In this document: one piece after another, positions 1-8,228 of the stretch
How positions within the stretch are numbered: position 1 is the first letter of the stretch
Layout of the letters: every line of letters begins with the position of its first letter
Assembly (NCBI GenBank): GCA_021298835.1
Contig: JAJTHG010000010.1
Location: 62,001-126,000 of the forward strand
Direction: 5' to 3'
Source of the DNA: Gemmatimonadota bacterium
Lineage (GTDB): Bacteria > Gemmatimonadota > Gemmatimonadetes > Gemmatimonadales > Gemmatimonadaceae
DNA length: 64,000 bases
Position numbers and translations under genes: made by a program
The notes under the pieces: generated by a model
Databases searched by the model: none
What the model was told of the DNA's origin: nothing
Seen by the model: the letters and a program-made list of their open reading frames with translations, nothing else

Positions 1-143
1 TAGAAGCGCACCGTGCAGTGGAGCCGACCCGGGGGCTCCCACCGGATCGTCGGTGCCGCGTCGTGCAGGGGGGCACACGCGACGTGCACGCGCCCCGCCA
101 CGTCGGCGGGCGGATACACCGCGGCGAAGAGCCGCAGGGTCAC
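1..143 (-). CDS. thpR: RNA 2',3'-cyclic phosphodiesterase (ThpR / 2'-5' RNA ligase family), N-terminal fragment
   Basis: Only the first 47 codons are present; the gene runs off the left edge. Reading leftward from GTG at 143 gives a start like VTLRLFAAVYPP, followed by RWEPPGRLHCTVRF. The HCT triplet fits the first HxT motif of the 2H phosphoesterase family, and the opening LFAAVYPP and W-E-PP-LH-T pattern is typical of ThpR, which opens 2',3'-cyclic phosphate ends of RNA. The GTG overlaps the larE stop codon (GTGA), so the two genes are probably translationally coupled, larE first. The second HxT motif lies outside the window, so the call rests on the N-terminal pattern only. Confidence 0.75.
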   Translation of the reverse strand, partial: MTLRLFAAVYPPADVAGRVHVACAPLHDAAPTIRWEPPGRLHCTVRF

Positions 144-1240
144 GACGACGTCAGTTCGAGCGCGGCGTGCGTCGCCCCAGTGCCGCGCGCCCGCGCGGCG
201 AGCGCGCGGCGGCGCGAGGCGCTCGCGAGCACGGCGTCGCGGTCGGCGTCGGACAGCCGCCAGAGCGCGAGCCGCCCCGCCACCGCCGGCGCCGGAAGTG
301 CGTCGGCCCACGCGTCGGCGGCGTTTCCGGGCTCGGCCGCCGGCGGCCCCGCAGGGCGCACCCCGCCGAGCACGTTGAGCGAGCCGGACCGGAAGCCGTC
401 GAGGTCCACGGCGACGCGGGCGTAGCCGCCAGCCCTCGTCGCCGAGACCAGCGCCGGCCACGACTCCGGCGTGAGCCACCGCGTCGCGGCGGCGGCCCCC
501 AGCTCGAGACGCGCGAGGTCGCCGTGGTGCCGTACGCGCAGGTCGCCTTCGACCCCGAGCGCGCGGAGGGCCGCTTCGGCACGCTCGACCTGCGCGAGCC
601 GCTCGATGGTGACGGCGGTCCCGTAGGGCAGGCGCGAGGCGAGGCACGGCGCCGACGGCTGGGCCCACGTCACGAGTCCCAGCGCGCGCGACCGCAGGCG
701 GATCTCGGCCTTGGTGAACCCGAGCGTGGCCAGCGGCGACAGCACGCCCCGCTCGGCCGCCGCGCGACCGCCGGGCCGATGGTCGTGGAGGTCGTCCGCG
801 TTGGTGCCGTCCGCGACGGTGCCGATGCCGCGCGCCGCCGCCGCCGGCACCACGTGATGCCACAGGACCCGCTTGCAGTGGTAGCACCGGTCGGTGGGAT
901 TGGCGGCGTACGCCGGGTCTTCCAGCTCGTCCGTCGCCAGTTCCAGCACGTCGAGGTCATGGGCCGCGGCGACCTCGCGTGCGAGCGACCACTGCGCCTG
1001 CGGAAACGATGCGCTCCGACCGATGACGGCCAGCACGCCCTCGCGGCCCAGCGCACGACGGGCGACGACCGCGAGGTACGCCGAATCCACCCCGCCCGAG
1101 AAGCCGATCGCGAGCGGGGTGTGCCCCCGCAGCCATGCGATCAGCGCCGCCTCCCGCGCCTCGGCGGTCACGGCGTCGGTCTCGGGGGCCACCGCGGACG
1201 CCGCACCGGGGTCGTCGAGGATGGGCAGCGGCGTAGCCAT
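140..1240 (-). CDS. larE: LarE-type ATP-dependent sacrificial sulfur transferase
   Basis: A 366-residue PP-loop protein. LarE enzymes adenylate the pyridinium dicarboxylate precursor and donate sulfur from a cysteine to build the nickel-pincer cofactor of lactate racemase. Visible motifs: PP-loop SGGVDS at about 48-53, CYHCK at 119-123, and PSAPCLASR with Cys199 in the position of the sacrificial cysteine of Lactiplantibacillus LarE. The usual LarE length is about 275 residues; this one has roughly 60 extra, Ala-rich residues at the C terminus ending in ELTSS. No larB or larC is visible in the window, so the target enzyme is unknown. It overlaps thpR downstream by four bases. The start ATG at 1240 gives a short, plausible leader before the PP-loop domain. 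Confidence 0.85.
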   Translation of the reverse strand: MATPLPILDDPGAASAVAPETDAVTAEAREAALIAWLRGHTPLAIGFSGGVDSAYLAVVARRALGREGVLAVIGRSASFPQAQWSLAREVAAAHDLDVLELATDELEDPAYAANPTDRCYHCKRVLWHHVVPAAAARGIGTVADGTNADDLHDHRPGGRAAAERGVLSPLATLGFTKAEIRLRSRALGLVTWAQPSAPCLASRLPYGTAVTIERLAQVERAEAALRALGVEGDLRVRHHGDLARLELGAAAATRWLTPESWPALVSATRAGGYARVAVDLDGFRSGSLNVLGGVRPAGPPAAEPGNAADAWADALPAPAVAGRLALWRLSDADRDAVLASASRRRALAARARGTGATHAALELTSS

Positions 1241-1358
1241 GGGTGAAAGTTACGGCCTGTCCGAACCCCCGGCGAGCGTGTCACGGTGGCGTCGCAGGGG
1301 GCCCGCGCGCCCGGACCGGCGCTCGCGCGCGGCGCCGGACGTGCCCACCATTCCCGAT

Positions 1359-2297
1359 ATGCTTCCCTCCCCGCCGGACCACCCGCGGAGTCGCCTCGTG
1401 CGGCCCCATGCGCTCCTGCCGCTGCTCGGCCTCGTTCTCGGCGCCGCGTTGCCGGCCCAACCCCTGGTGATCGCCCATCGCGGCGACTCGTGGCGCGCCC
1501 CGGAGCACACGATCGCCGCGTGGCGCCTCGCACTGGCCTCGGGGGCCGACGTGCTCGAGCAGGACCTGCAACTGACATCCGACGGACGCCTGCTCGTGCT
1601 GCACGACGAAACCGGAGAGCGCACGCTCCGCGGCGCGGATTGCGGCGGCGCGGTGCGCGACCGACCGCTCGCGCACTGGCAGCGCTGCGACGCCGGCCGA
1701 TGGTTCAACGAGCGGCACCCGGACCGGGCCGACCCCGCCTACACCACGGAGCGTCTCGTGGCGCTGGAGGCGGTGCTGGCGGCGTTTCCCACGGCGCGGT
1801 TCTACATCGAGACCAAGGCCCCCGAGTCGGCCCCGGGGATGGAGGACTCGCTCGTCGCCGTACTCACGCGAGCCCGGCTTCGCACCCGGGACGCCGTGCG
1901 GCTCGTGCGCGTGCGACTGCAGTCGTTCAGCGAGGCCAGTCTGAAGCGGCTGCGCCAGCTCGCGCCGGAACTGCCGCGCATCCAACTGCTCGACCGCGGC
2001 GCGATCCCCGCCCCCACCGCCACCGACACGCTGCCGGCGGCGCAGGCGCTCGACCGTATCGCGTCGTACGCGCAGGGCATCGGCCCGTCGCGGCTGGACG
2101 TCACCCCCGCCCTCGTGGCGATGGCGCACGCCCGGTGCCTCGTGGTGCACCCGTACACCGTCAACGAGTCGGCCGAGATGGAGCGCCTGCTCGAGGCGGG
2201 AGTGGACGGGATGTTCTCGGACCGCCCCGACGTGCTGCGTCACGCCGTGGCCGGCCGCCCGTCGCCGGCGCTGCCCGCCCACTGCGCGGGCCGGTAG
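1359..2297 (+). CDS. Exported glycerophosphodiester phosphodiesterase
   Basis: A 312-residue GDPD-family protein that hydrolyses glycerophosphodiesters to an alcohol and glycerol 3-phosphate. After an N-terminal hydrophobic stretch (LLPLLGLVLGAALPAQ, likely signal peptide) comes the family core: VIAHRGDSWRAPEHT, then VLEQDLQLTSDGRLLVLHDE, giving the HR...E.D...H catalytic/metal set, and FYIETKAPE further on. The C-terminal HPYTVNE and GVDGMFSDRPD segments match the end of the TIM barrel. ATG at 1359 was chosen because it places the signal peptide correctly; the reading frame is open further upstream without coding features. The last 58 bases overlap, tail to tail, the end of the comM gene on the other strand. 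Confidence 0.87.
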   Translation: MLPSPPDHPRSRLVRPHALLPLLGLVLGAALPAQPLVIAHRGDSWRAPEHTIAAWRLALASGADVLEQDLQLTSDGRLLVLHDETGERTLRGADCGGAVRDRPLAHWQRCDAGRWFNERHPDRADPAYTTERLVALEAVLAAFPTARFYIETKAPESAPGMEDSLVAVLTRARLRTRDAVRLVRVRLQSFSEASLKRLRQLAPELPRIQLLDRGAIPAPTATDTLPAAQALDRIASYAQGIGPSRLDVTPALVAMAHARCLVVHPYTVNESAEMERLLEAGVDGMFSDRPDVLRHAVAGRPSPALPAHCAGR

Positions 2298-3751
2298 GCG
2301 ACGGCTTCGAGGACGGCCGTGGCGTCCACGTGGTCGTGGCCGTCGAGGTCGGCGATGGAGCGCGCCACGCGCAGCACTCGGTGCCAGCCGCGGGCCGACA
2401 GGCGCAGCCGCTCGGCCGCCCCGACGAGCGCCCGGCGGCCGTCATCGCGAAGCGTCCGCTCCGGTGCCGCGGCACCGCGCGCGGCCCGGCGGGCGTGGGC
2501 CGCCACGACGCGGGCGCGCACGGCGGCGGTGGGCTCCCCCCGCGTGACGCCGGCCAGCGCCGCGACCCCGACGCGCCCGACCCGGACGTGAAGATCGAGC
2601 CGGTCGGCCAGCGGTCCCGAGAGCCGCGCGCGGTAGCGGGCGATGGCGGACGGCAGACAGGTGCAACTCGCCTCGGGCTCGCCGAGCAGGCCGCAGGGAC
2701 AGGGGTTCGTCGCAGCGACAAGCTGCGCAGCCGCGGGAAAACGGACGGTGTGCGCGGCCCGCGCGATCGTCACCACGCCATCCTCGAGCGGCTGCCGCAG
2801 GGCGTCGAGCACGTGCCGCGGCGCCTCGAGCAGTTCGTCGAGGAAGAGCACCCCCCGGTGCGCGAGACTGACTTCGCCCGGGCGCGGTCCCACGCCGCCG
2901 CCGATCAGGCCGGCGACGGACGTCCCGTGGTGCGGCGCCCGGAAGGGCGGTGCGTCCGAGCGGAGGCGATCGGGGGTCAGCAGGCCGGCCACGGAGTGGA
3001 TGGCGAGCACCTCGAGCCGCGCGTCGTCGTCGAGCGGGGGCAGCAGGCCCGGCAACCGTCGCGCGAGCATCGTCTTGCCGGCGCCGGGTGGCCCGACGAA
3101 CAGCACGTTGTGCCGGCCGGCGGCGGCGATCTCGAGCGCGCGGCGTGCCTGCGGCTGGCCCACGACATCGGCGAGGTCCGGGGGCGCCACCGGGTCGCCC
3201 GCGCGCGGCGCGGCGAGGGGCGCCGTCGGCAGCCGCCCGGTGCGCAGGGCCGCGACGAGGTCGGCGAGTCCGCCGACGGGCGCACAGCGCGACGCGGCGT
3301 CGCCGAGGCCGAGTCGCGCCTCGTCGGCGTTGGCCGCCGGCACCACGAGCGTGGCCGCGCCGCGGCGCACGGCGCGCGTCATGGACAGCACCCCCCGGAC
3401 CGGCCGGATGGAGCCGTCGAGCCCCAGTTCGCCCACGAAGGCCAGCCCCTCGAGCGCCGCGGTCGGGACGACGCCCGCCGCCGCCGCGAGGGCGATGGCG
3501 ATGGGGAGGTCGAGCGCGGTGCCCTCCTTGCGCGTGTCGGCCGGGGCGAGGTTGACCGTGATGCGCCGCGAGGGCACGGCAACCCCGGCATTGGCGAGGG
3601 CGGCCGAGACGCGCTCGCGGGCCTCGCGCACGGCCGAGGCGGCGAGGCCGACGATCACCCACTGCGGCAGGCCCGGTGCCACGTCCACCTCGACGGTGAC
3701 GGGCACGGCATCGACGCCGACGACGGCGAAGGAGCGCGTGAAGGCGAGCAT
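2240..3751 (-). CDS. comM: ComM/YifB-family Mg-chelatase-like AAA+ ATPase
   Basis: A 503-residue protein with the full YifB/ComM layout: N-terminal Lon-protease-like S5 fold (start MLAFTRSFAVVGVDAV through ITVNLAPADTRKEG), a central AAA+ module with Walker A GPPGAGKTML and Walker B-type GVLFLDELLE, the cysteine cluster NPCPCG...CTC, and a C-terminal Mg_chelatase_C helical region. In naturally competent bacteria ComM is a hexameric helicase that promotes branch migration during integration of transformed DNA. No other competence gene is next to it except a single pseudopilin gene transcribed divergently 134 bases away. The 3' end overlaps the GDPD gene by 58 bases. Confidence 0.9.
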   Translation of the reverse strand: MLAFTRSFAVVGVDAVPVTVEVDVAPGLPQWVIVGLAASAVREARERVSAALANAGVAVPSRRITVNLAPADTRKEGTALDLPIAIALAAAAGVVPTAALEGLAFVGELGLDGSIRPVRGVLSMTRAVRRGAATLVVPAANADEARLGLGDAASRCAPVGGLADLVAALRTGRLPTAPLAAPRAGDPVAPPDLADVVGQPQARRALEIAAAGRHNVLFVGPPGAGKTMLARRLPGLLPPLDDDARLEVLAIHSVAGLLTPDRLRSDAPPFRAPHHGTSVAGLIGGGVGPRPGEVSLAHRGVLFLDELLEAPRHVLDALRQPLEDGVVTIARAAHTVRFPAAAQLVAATNPCPCGLLGEPEASCTCLPSAIARYRARLSGPLADRLDLHVRVGRVGVAALAGVTRGEPTAAVRARVVAAHARRAARGAAAPERTLRDDGRRALVGAAERLRLSARGWHRVLRVARSIADLDGHDHVDATAVLEAVAYRPAQWAGSAGDGRPATA

Positions 3752-3885
3752 GCGCGCACGATGGGCCGACGGCCCGCCGACGACGAGATCGGCGCGTCAC
3801 GAACGCCAGCCTTCGGTTGCGGCGTCGGTCCGGGCTGACGGATCGTCCGCGGGCCGATATGTTGCGGTCGGGAACCCACTCCACG

Positions 3886-4437
3886 ATGTCGCGTCGCGCC
3901 GGCTTCACGTTGTTCGAGGTCCTGACGGTGATGGCCTTGATCGGCATCCTCGTCGCGATCGCGTACCCGCGACTGCGGAGGAGCCCGACGCAGGTCGTGC
4001 AGTCCGCCGCGCTGCAGCTCACCCGCGACCTCGAACTGATCCGCTCGCGGGCGCTGGGGTCGCGGCGGCTCGTGCGCATGATCTTCGACCAGCCGGCCAA
4101 CCGGTATTACTGGGCGACCGACGTCAACGGCGACTCGCTCTTCACCGCGAGCGACTCGGCGCTTGCGGCGCCGGGCATGGTGGGAAGCCGGACGCTCGAC
4201 GGCGACGTGACCTTCGGCCGCGACGGCATGGGCGACGTGCCGCTCTATCCGGGGGTCGGGGACATCACGCTCGACTCGGCCACCATCGTCTTCGACGACC
4301 AGGGGCTGACCTTCCCCGCGCGCAAGCAGGGGACGGTGTACTTCGCGTCGACCGCGGGCGGGGCCGCAGCGGCCGTCAGCATCAGCGCCGCCGGGGCGTT
4401 CCGCGTGTGGGCGGCGCTCGAGGGCAACTGGCGCTGA
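3886..4437 (+). CDS. GspH/FimT-type pseudopilin
   Basis: A 183-residue protein starting MSRRAGFTLFEVLTVMALIGILVAIAYPRL: a short basic leader, a prepilin peptidase site between Gly6 and Phe7, the conserved Glu at mature position 5, and a hydrophobic helix of about 20 residues. The rest has the length and beta-rich look of a GspH/FimT minor pseudopilin (QLTRDLELIRSRALGSRR...). ATG at 3886 was chosen because it gives the canonical short leader; an upstream in-frame ATG would add an atypical extension. It is a single gene without secretion ATPase or other pilins nearby, so its machine (type IV pilus, competence pilus or type II secretion) must be encoded elsewhere. Confidence 0.85.
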   Translation: MSRRAGFTLFEVLTVMALIGILVAIAYPRLRRSPTQVVQSAALQLTRDLELIRSRALGSRRLVRMIFDQPANRYYWATDVNGDSLFTASDSALAAPGMVGSRTLDGDVTFGRDGMGDVPLYPGVGDITLDSATIVFDDQGLTFPARKQGTVYFASTAGGAAAAVSISAAGAFRVWAALEGNWR

Positions 4438-4494
4438 TCCGGCAGCGATCCGCGCCCCCACCGGGCGTCGGCGCCCGCGCTCGATGGCCTCGCG

Positions 4495-6471
4495 CTACGA
4501 CACGCCGGCCAGCGCCCCGTTTCCGTCCCGGTACGCGGGAAGCGTCAACTCGACCGTCGTCCCGGCGTCGGGCACCGACGTGATGCGGATCGCCCCGCTG
4601 GCGGCGGAGACGATGCCGTGCACCACGGACAGCCCGAGTCCCGTCCCTTCCCCGTAGGGCTTCGTGGTGAAGAACGGCTCGACGACCCGGTCGAGGAGAT
4701 CCAGCGGGATCCCGCACCCGGTGTCGGAGACGCGCACGCGCACGTACTCGCCCGCCGGGAGCTCGTGGCTGCCCGCGTCGAAGGGGACCGCGGCGTCGAG
4801 CCGATCGGCGCCGATCGTAAGTGTCCCGCCCCCGGCTCGCATCGCGTGGAGCGCGTTCAGGACGAGGTTCAGCGTGGCCTGCTGCAGCGCCCCCGCCTCG
4901 ACGGCCACGAGCGGCAGGTCGGGGGCGACCGCGCTGGCCAGCACGACGCCCGGCGTTTGCGTGGCCGCCAGGAAGCTCCGCGTCTGATCCGCCGCCTCGG
5001 CCACCGACGCCGCGTGGCCGTCCGCCGGCGGCGGGGCGTCGGCGCGGCGCGCGAAGCTGAGCAGCCGCCCGACCAGCTCGCGAGCCCGGCGTCCGGCGAC
5101 GCCGATCTCCGTCAGGGCGCGTTCGGCGAGGCCACCCGGCCCGGCGGCGAGCCCGACCTCCGCATAGCCCAGCACGACGGCGAGCAGGTTGTTGAAGTCG
5201 TGCGCCATGCCGCTCGCGAGCGTGCCGAGGGCGTCGAGCTTCTGGGCCTGCCAGACCCGCGCCTCGCTCGCCCGCAGTGCGTCGCGGGCCGCCACGTCGG
5301 CGGTGACGTCGGCGATGCTGCCGACGACGCGCACGCGATCCGACCCGGCGTCGCGATCGGGAAAGGCCCGCACGCGGAGCCACCGCAGCTGGCCCGGGAG
5401 GGTCGAGCGCGAGACGGTGACGTCGAGCGGTCGCCCGGTGGCGAGACTCTCCTCGAGCGCCGCGCGCTGCCGGGCGACGTCCGCCTCGGATTGCCCGACG
5501 ACGGCCCGGACGAGCGGCACGACCCCGCCGTCCGGGATCTCGTCGAGCTCGAGGATCTCGGCGCTGCGGCTCGAGCACCAGACGCGGTCCTCCCCGAGCA
5601 CGAACTCGAAGACGCCCTCGGACGTCGCGCGCATGGCGAGGGCGAGCCGCCGTTCGCTCTCCTGCAGGCGCAGCTCCGCGATCTTGCGGGCGTGGATGTC
5701 CGTGATCGTCCCTGCCATGCGCACGGCGCGGTCGTCGGCGAACGTCGCCTCGCCGCGGATGCGCACCCACTGCCAGTCGCCGTCGCCACGCCGGATGCGC
5801 AACTCGTGCCGGAAGGGGCCGCGGTCCCGGAAGTGGGTGCGGAGCTTCCCGCGCCAGGCGGCCACGTCATCGGGGTGCAGCAGGGCGAACATGGAGGCCG
5901 CCGGGCGGGTCGCGTCGGCCTCGAAGAGGCCCAGCAGGTGCGCCGCCCGCGCGGAGACGAACACGGCGTCGCGCACGAGGTCCCAGTCCCAGATCCCGTC
6001 GCGCGAGCCGCGCACGGCGAGCGCGAAGCGCTCCTCGCTGCGGGCCAGCGCCCGCTCGGCGGCACGCTGGCGCGAGAGGTCGAACGCGTACGCGACCCAG
6101 CGGAAGCGCACGCGGTCGTAGAGCGTGCCGCTCAGGAGCACGGGGACGCCCGAGCCGTCGCGGCGCAGCCAGGTGCGTTCTGCCGGCGTCCACGTCCCCG
6201 CCTCGAGCGCGTGCCAGGCGGCGGACTCGTCGTCGGTGGCACCCGCGCCCGGGTGGATAGTGCGCCACGTGGGCGGCGCCACGTCGAACTCGTCGCGGGT
6301 CCACCCGAGCAGCGCGAGCCACGCGTCGTTGACCGCCGTGAGGCGGTCACCCTCACCGAAGCAGATGGCGATTGCGCTGCGCTCGAAGAGGGCGTCGAAC
6401 CAGGCCGGGCGCGCCGCCTCGTCCGCCTCGCCTCGGATCGGGCGGGCAGTGACCCCCTGCGGTGCCGTCAC
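4495..6471 (-). CDS. Multi-PAS hybrid-less sensor histidine kinase
   Basis: A 658-residue, apparently soluble histidine kinase with no membrane segment. Three PAS/PAC units can be followed: one near residues 25-130 (WFDALFERSAIAICFGEGDRL...), one near 140-260 with the PAC signature IHARKIAELRLQESERRL, and one near 265-395 ending ADVTADVAARDALRASEARV. Then a HisKA-type helix with the phospho-acceptor in MAHDFNNLLAVVLGYAEVG (His near 425), and a HATPase domain with N box LNLVLNALHAM, G1 DTGCGIP, F box FFTTKPYGEGTGLGLSVVHG. The HDFNNL motif marks the subgroup related to NtrB/AtoS-like hybrid kinases. GTG at 6471 overlaps the stop of the upstream kinase gene (GTGA), which decided the start. No response regulator lies beside it. 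Confidence 0.88.
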   Translation of the reverse strand: MTAPQGVTARPIRGEADEAARPAWFDALFERSAIAICFGEGDRLTAVNDAWLALLGWTRDEFDVAPPTWRTIHPGAGATDDESAAWHALEAGTWTPAERTWLRRDGSGVPVLLSGTLYDRVRFRWVAYAFDLSRQRAAERALARSEERFALAVRGSRDGIWDWDLVRDAVFVSARAAHLLGLFEADATRPAASMFALLHPDDVAAWRGKLRTHFRDRGPFRHELRIRRGDGDWQWVRIRGEATFADDRAVRMAGTITDIHARKIAELRLQESERRLALAMRATSEGVFEFVLGEDRVWCSSRSAEILELDEIPDGGVVPLVRAVVGQSEADVARQRAALEESLATGRPLDVTVSRSTLPGQLRWLRVRAFPDRDAGSDRVRVVGSIADVTADVAARDALRASEARVWQAQKLDALGTLASGMAHDFNNLLAVVLGYAEVGLAAGPGGLAERALTEIGVAGRRARELVGRLLSFARRADAPPPADGHAASVAEAADQTRSFLAATQTPGVVLASAVAPDLPLVAVEAGALQQATLNLVLNALHAMRAGGGTLTIGADRLDAAVPFDAGSHELPAGEYVRVRVSDTGCGIPLDLLDRVVEPFFTTKPYGEGTGLGLSVVHGIVSAASGAIRITSVPDAGTTVELTLPAYRDGNGALAGVS

Positions 6472-8228
6472 CGAGAGCCCAGCCCGCGCACCAGTCGGCT
6501 CCACCACGAGTCCCCCGCCCGCTCCGCCTCGATGGCCACCTCCACCGCGTCGAGCCACGCCGCGCGCGTCGTCACCGCGTCCGGGAAGCGGTCGTCCGCC
6601 TGCGGCGCGAGGGCCGTGCGCAGCCACGCCGCGACCGCCGGATGGAACCCCGACAGGTCGAGCGAGCCCTCGAGCTGGCGGGCGAGGATCGCCTGCGGCT
6701 CGCGCCCCTCGAAGGGCGGACGGCCGTCGAGCGCGAAGTGCACGATCGCGCCGAGGGCGAAGAGGTCGGCCGGCGGCCCCTGGGGCTCGCCGAGGAGCTG
6801 CTCGGGCGCGGCGAAGGCCGGCGTACCGGACGCCCCCGCGTTCTCCTCGCCGGCCACGTTGGCGATGCCGAAGTCGGTGATGCGCCAGCGGAACCAGCGG
6901 TCGATGAGGATGTTCTCCGGCTTCAGGTCCCGGTGGATGATGCCGATCCCGTGCGCGGCCGCCAGTGCGTCGAGGATCGCGTGCACCTGCGGCGCGACCT
7001 CGACGAGCAGACGCGGCCCCTTCTGGGCCACGAGTTGCGCCAGCGAGCCCCCCTCGGCGAGCTCCATCGTGTAGAACGACACCGCACCGCGCTGGTCCCA
7101 GTCGTAGATCGGCACGATGGCGGGATGCGACAGCTGCGCCGTCAGCCGCGCCTCGCGGCGGAAGCGCGCGACGACCCGCTCGTCGCGCGCCACCTCGGGG
7201 TGCAGCACCTTGAGCGCGACCTCGCGGCCGAGCGACAGGTCGCGCACCCGCCACACCGAACCGAACGACCCGCGACCGAGGGGGGCGATCACCTCGTAGT
7301 CGTCGCCCGTGACCCAGCGGACGCGGGCTTCATCGGACGAGGCCTCGGCAGGGCCCACTTCGTCGCCGGCGGCCCCCGCCCCCGTGATCAGGAGCGAGCG
7401 CGTCCCGGAGACGCGGTCCACCGCGCGCAACAGCGCCGCCACCGACGGATGCCGCTCCGCCGGGTCGGGGTGCAGCGCCCGGTCGATCGCATCGGCGAGT
7501 CCCGTCGGGGCGTCGGGGGCGACGAGCCGCAGCGGTGGGACGTCGCGGCGCGGCGCCGGCTCGCCGACGAGCAGCGACCACCCCACGTGCGCGAGCTGCC
7601 ACTGGTCGCTGGCTGTCGTCGGCGCCCATCCCTGATCCCACTCCGGGGCGTCCGGCGTCGCGACCGGGTCGGGGCGCAAGCCGGTGGGGATGATGTCCTG
7701 GGGCACGGCCCACTGCCAGCCGATCAGCCACAACCGTCCGGTGGGACTCGACCACAGCGTCTCGCCCGACACCGCCCCGTGCACGACCCGCATGTCGTGC
7801 AGGTAGGCGAGTGCCGACCCCGCCGTGCGCAGCACGAGCAGGGCGTGGCCGACCCCCTCGGCGCCTGCGCGACGCAGCCGTGCCCCGACCGTCTCGCCCG
7901 CGATCCACCGCCGCAGGTAGCCGGGCCCGCGCGGCGAGGCATCGTTGCCGGTCCAGTAGTGATAGGTCGTGGGGACCGACGGGTGGTCGAACTGCGCGAG
8001 CGTCCGCGCCTCGGCATCGAGCCAGGCGCGGTGCGCCCGATCCGGGGAGCTGACGAGCGACAACGACCGCCCGAGCGCGTCGCTGATCTTCTGGTAGTGC
8101 CGATGGTCGAGGGCGAGTCCTTCGTCGCCCCAGTGCCAGTCCGGCGGCAGCGTCCAGGGCTGCAGGTGCGCGGGCAGGCGCAGGTGGATCGCCGGCAGGC
8201 CTCCGGCCGGCGTCGGAATCCGGGTCAC
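6468..8228 (-). CDS. Pseudokinase-Ser/Thr kinase tandem protein
   Basis: A 586-residue protein with two kinase folds. The C-terminal one looks active: glycine loop LGRGSFGSVWRVR (about 315-327), ALKVL lysine, HRDLKPEN (about 427-434), DFG in ITDFGIAN and an SGTPAFAAPEQ activation segment, i.e. a PknB-type kinase. The N-terminal half (about 20-290) keeps the general fold (AEARTLAQFDHPSVP, ALAYLHDMRVVHGAVSGETLW, DQWQLAHVGWSLLVGE, RALHPDPAERHPSV) but has no glycine loop, HGA in place of HRD, and LIGW in place of DFG, so it should be catalytically dead. GTG at 8228 overlaps the stop of the NtrY-like kinase (GTGA), and its own stop overlaps the next kinase start. No transmembrane or sensor domain is seen. 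Confidence 0.85.
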   Translation of the reverse strand: MTRIPTPAGGLPAIHLRLPAHLQPWTLPPDWHWGDEGLALDHRHYQKISDALGRSLSLVSSPDRAHRAWLDAEARTLAQFDHPSVPTTYHYWTGNDASPRGPGYLRRWIAGETVGARLRRAGAEGVGHALLVLRTAGSALAYLHDMRVVHGAVSGETLWSSPTGRLWLIGWQWAVPQDIIPTGLRPDPVATPDAPEWDQGWAPTTASDQWQLAHVGWSLLVGEPAPRRDVPPLRLVAPDAPTGLADAIDRALHPDPAERHPSVAALLRAVDRVSGTRSLLITGAGAAGDEVGPAEASSDEARVRWVTGDDYEVIAPLGRGSFGSVWRVRDLSLGREVALKVLHPEVARDERVVARFRREARLTAQLSHPAIVPIYDWDQRGAVSFYTMELAEGGSLAQLVAQKGPRLLVEVAPQVHAILDALAAAHGIGIIHRDLKPENILIDRWFRWRITDFGIANVAGEENAGASGTPAFAAPEQLLGEPQGPPADLFALGAIVHFALDGRPPFEGREPQAILARQLEGSLDLSGFHPAVAAWLRTALAPQADDRFPDAVTTRAAWLDAVEVAIEAERAGDSWWSRLVRGLGSR

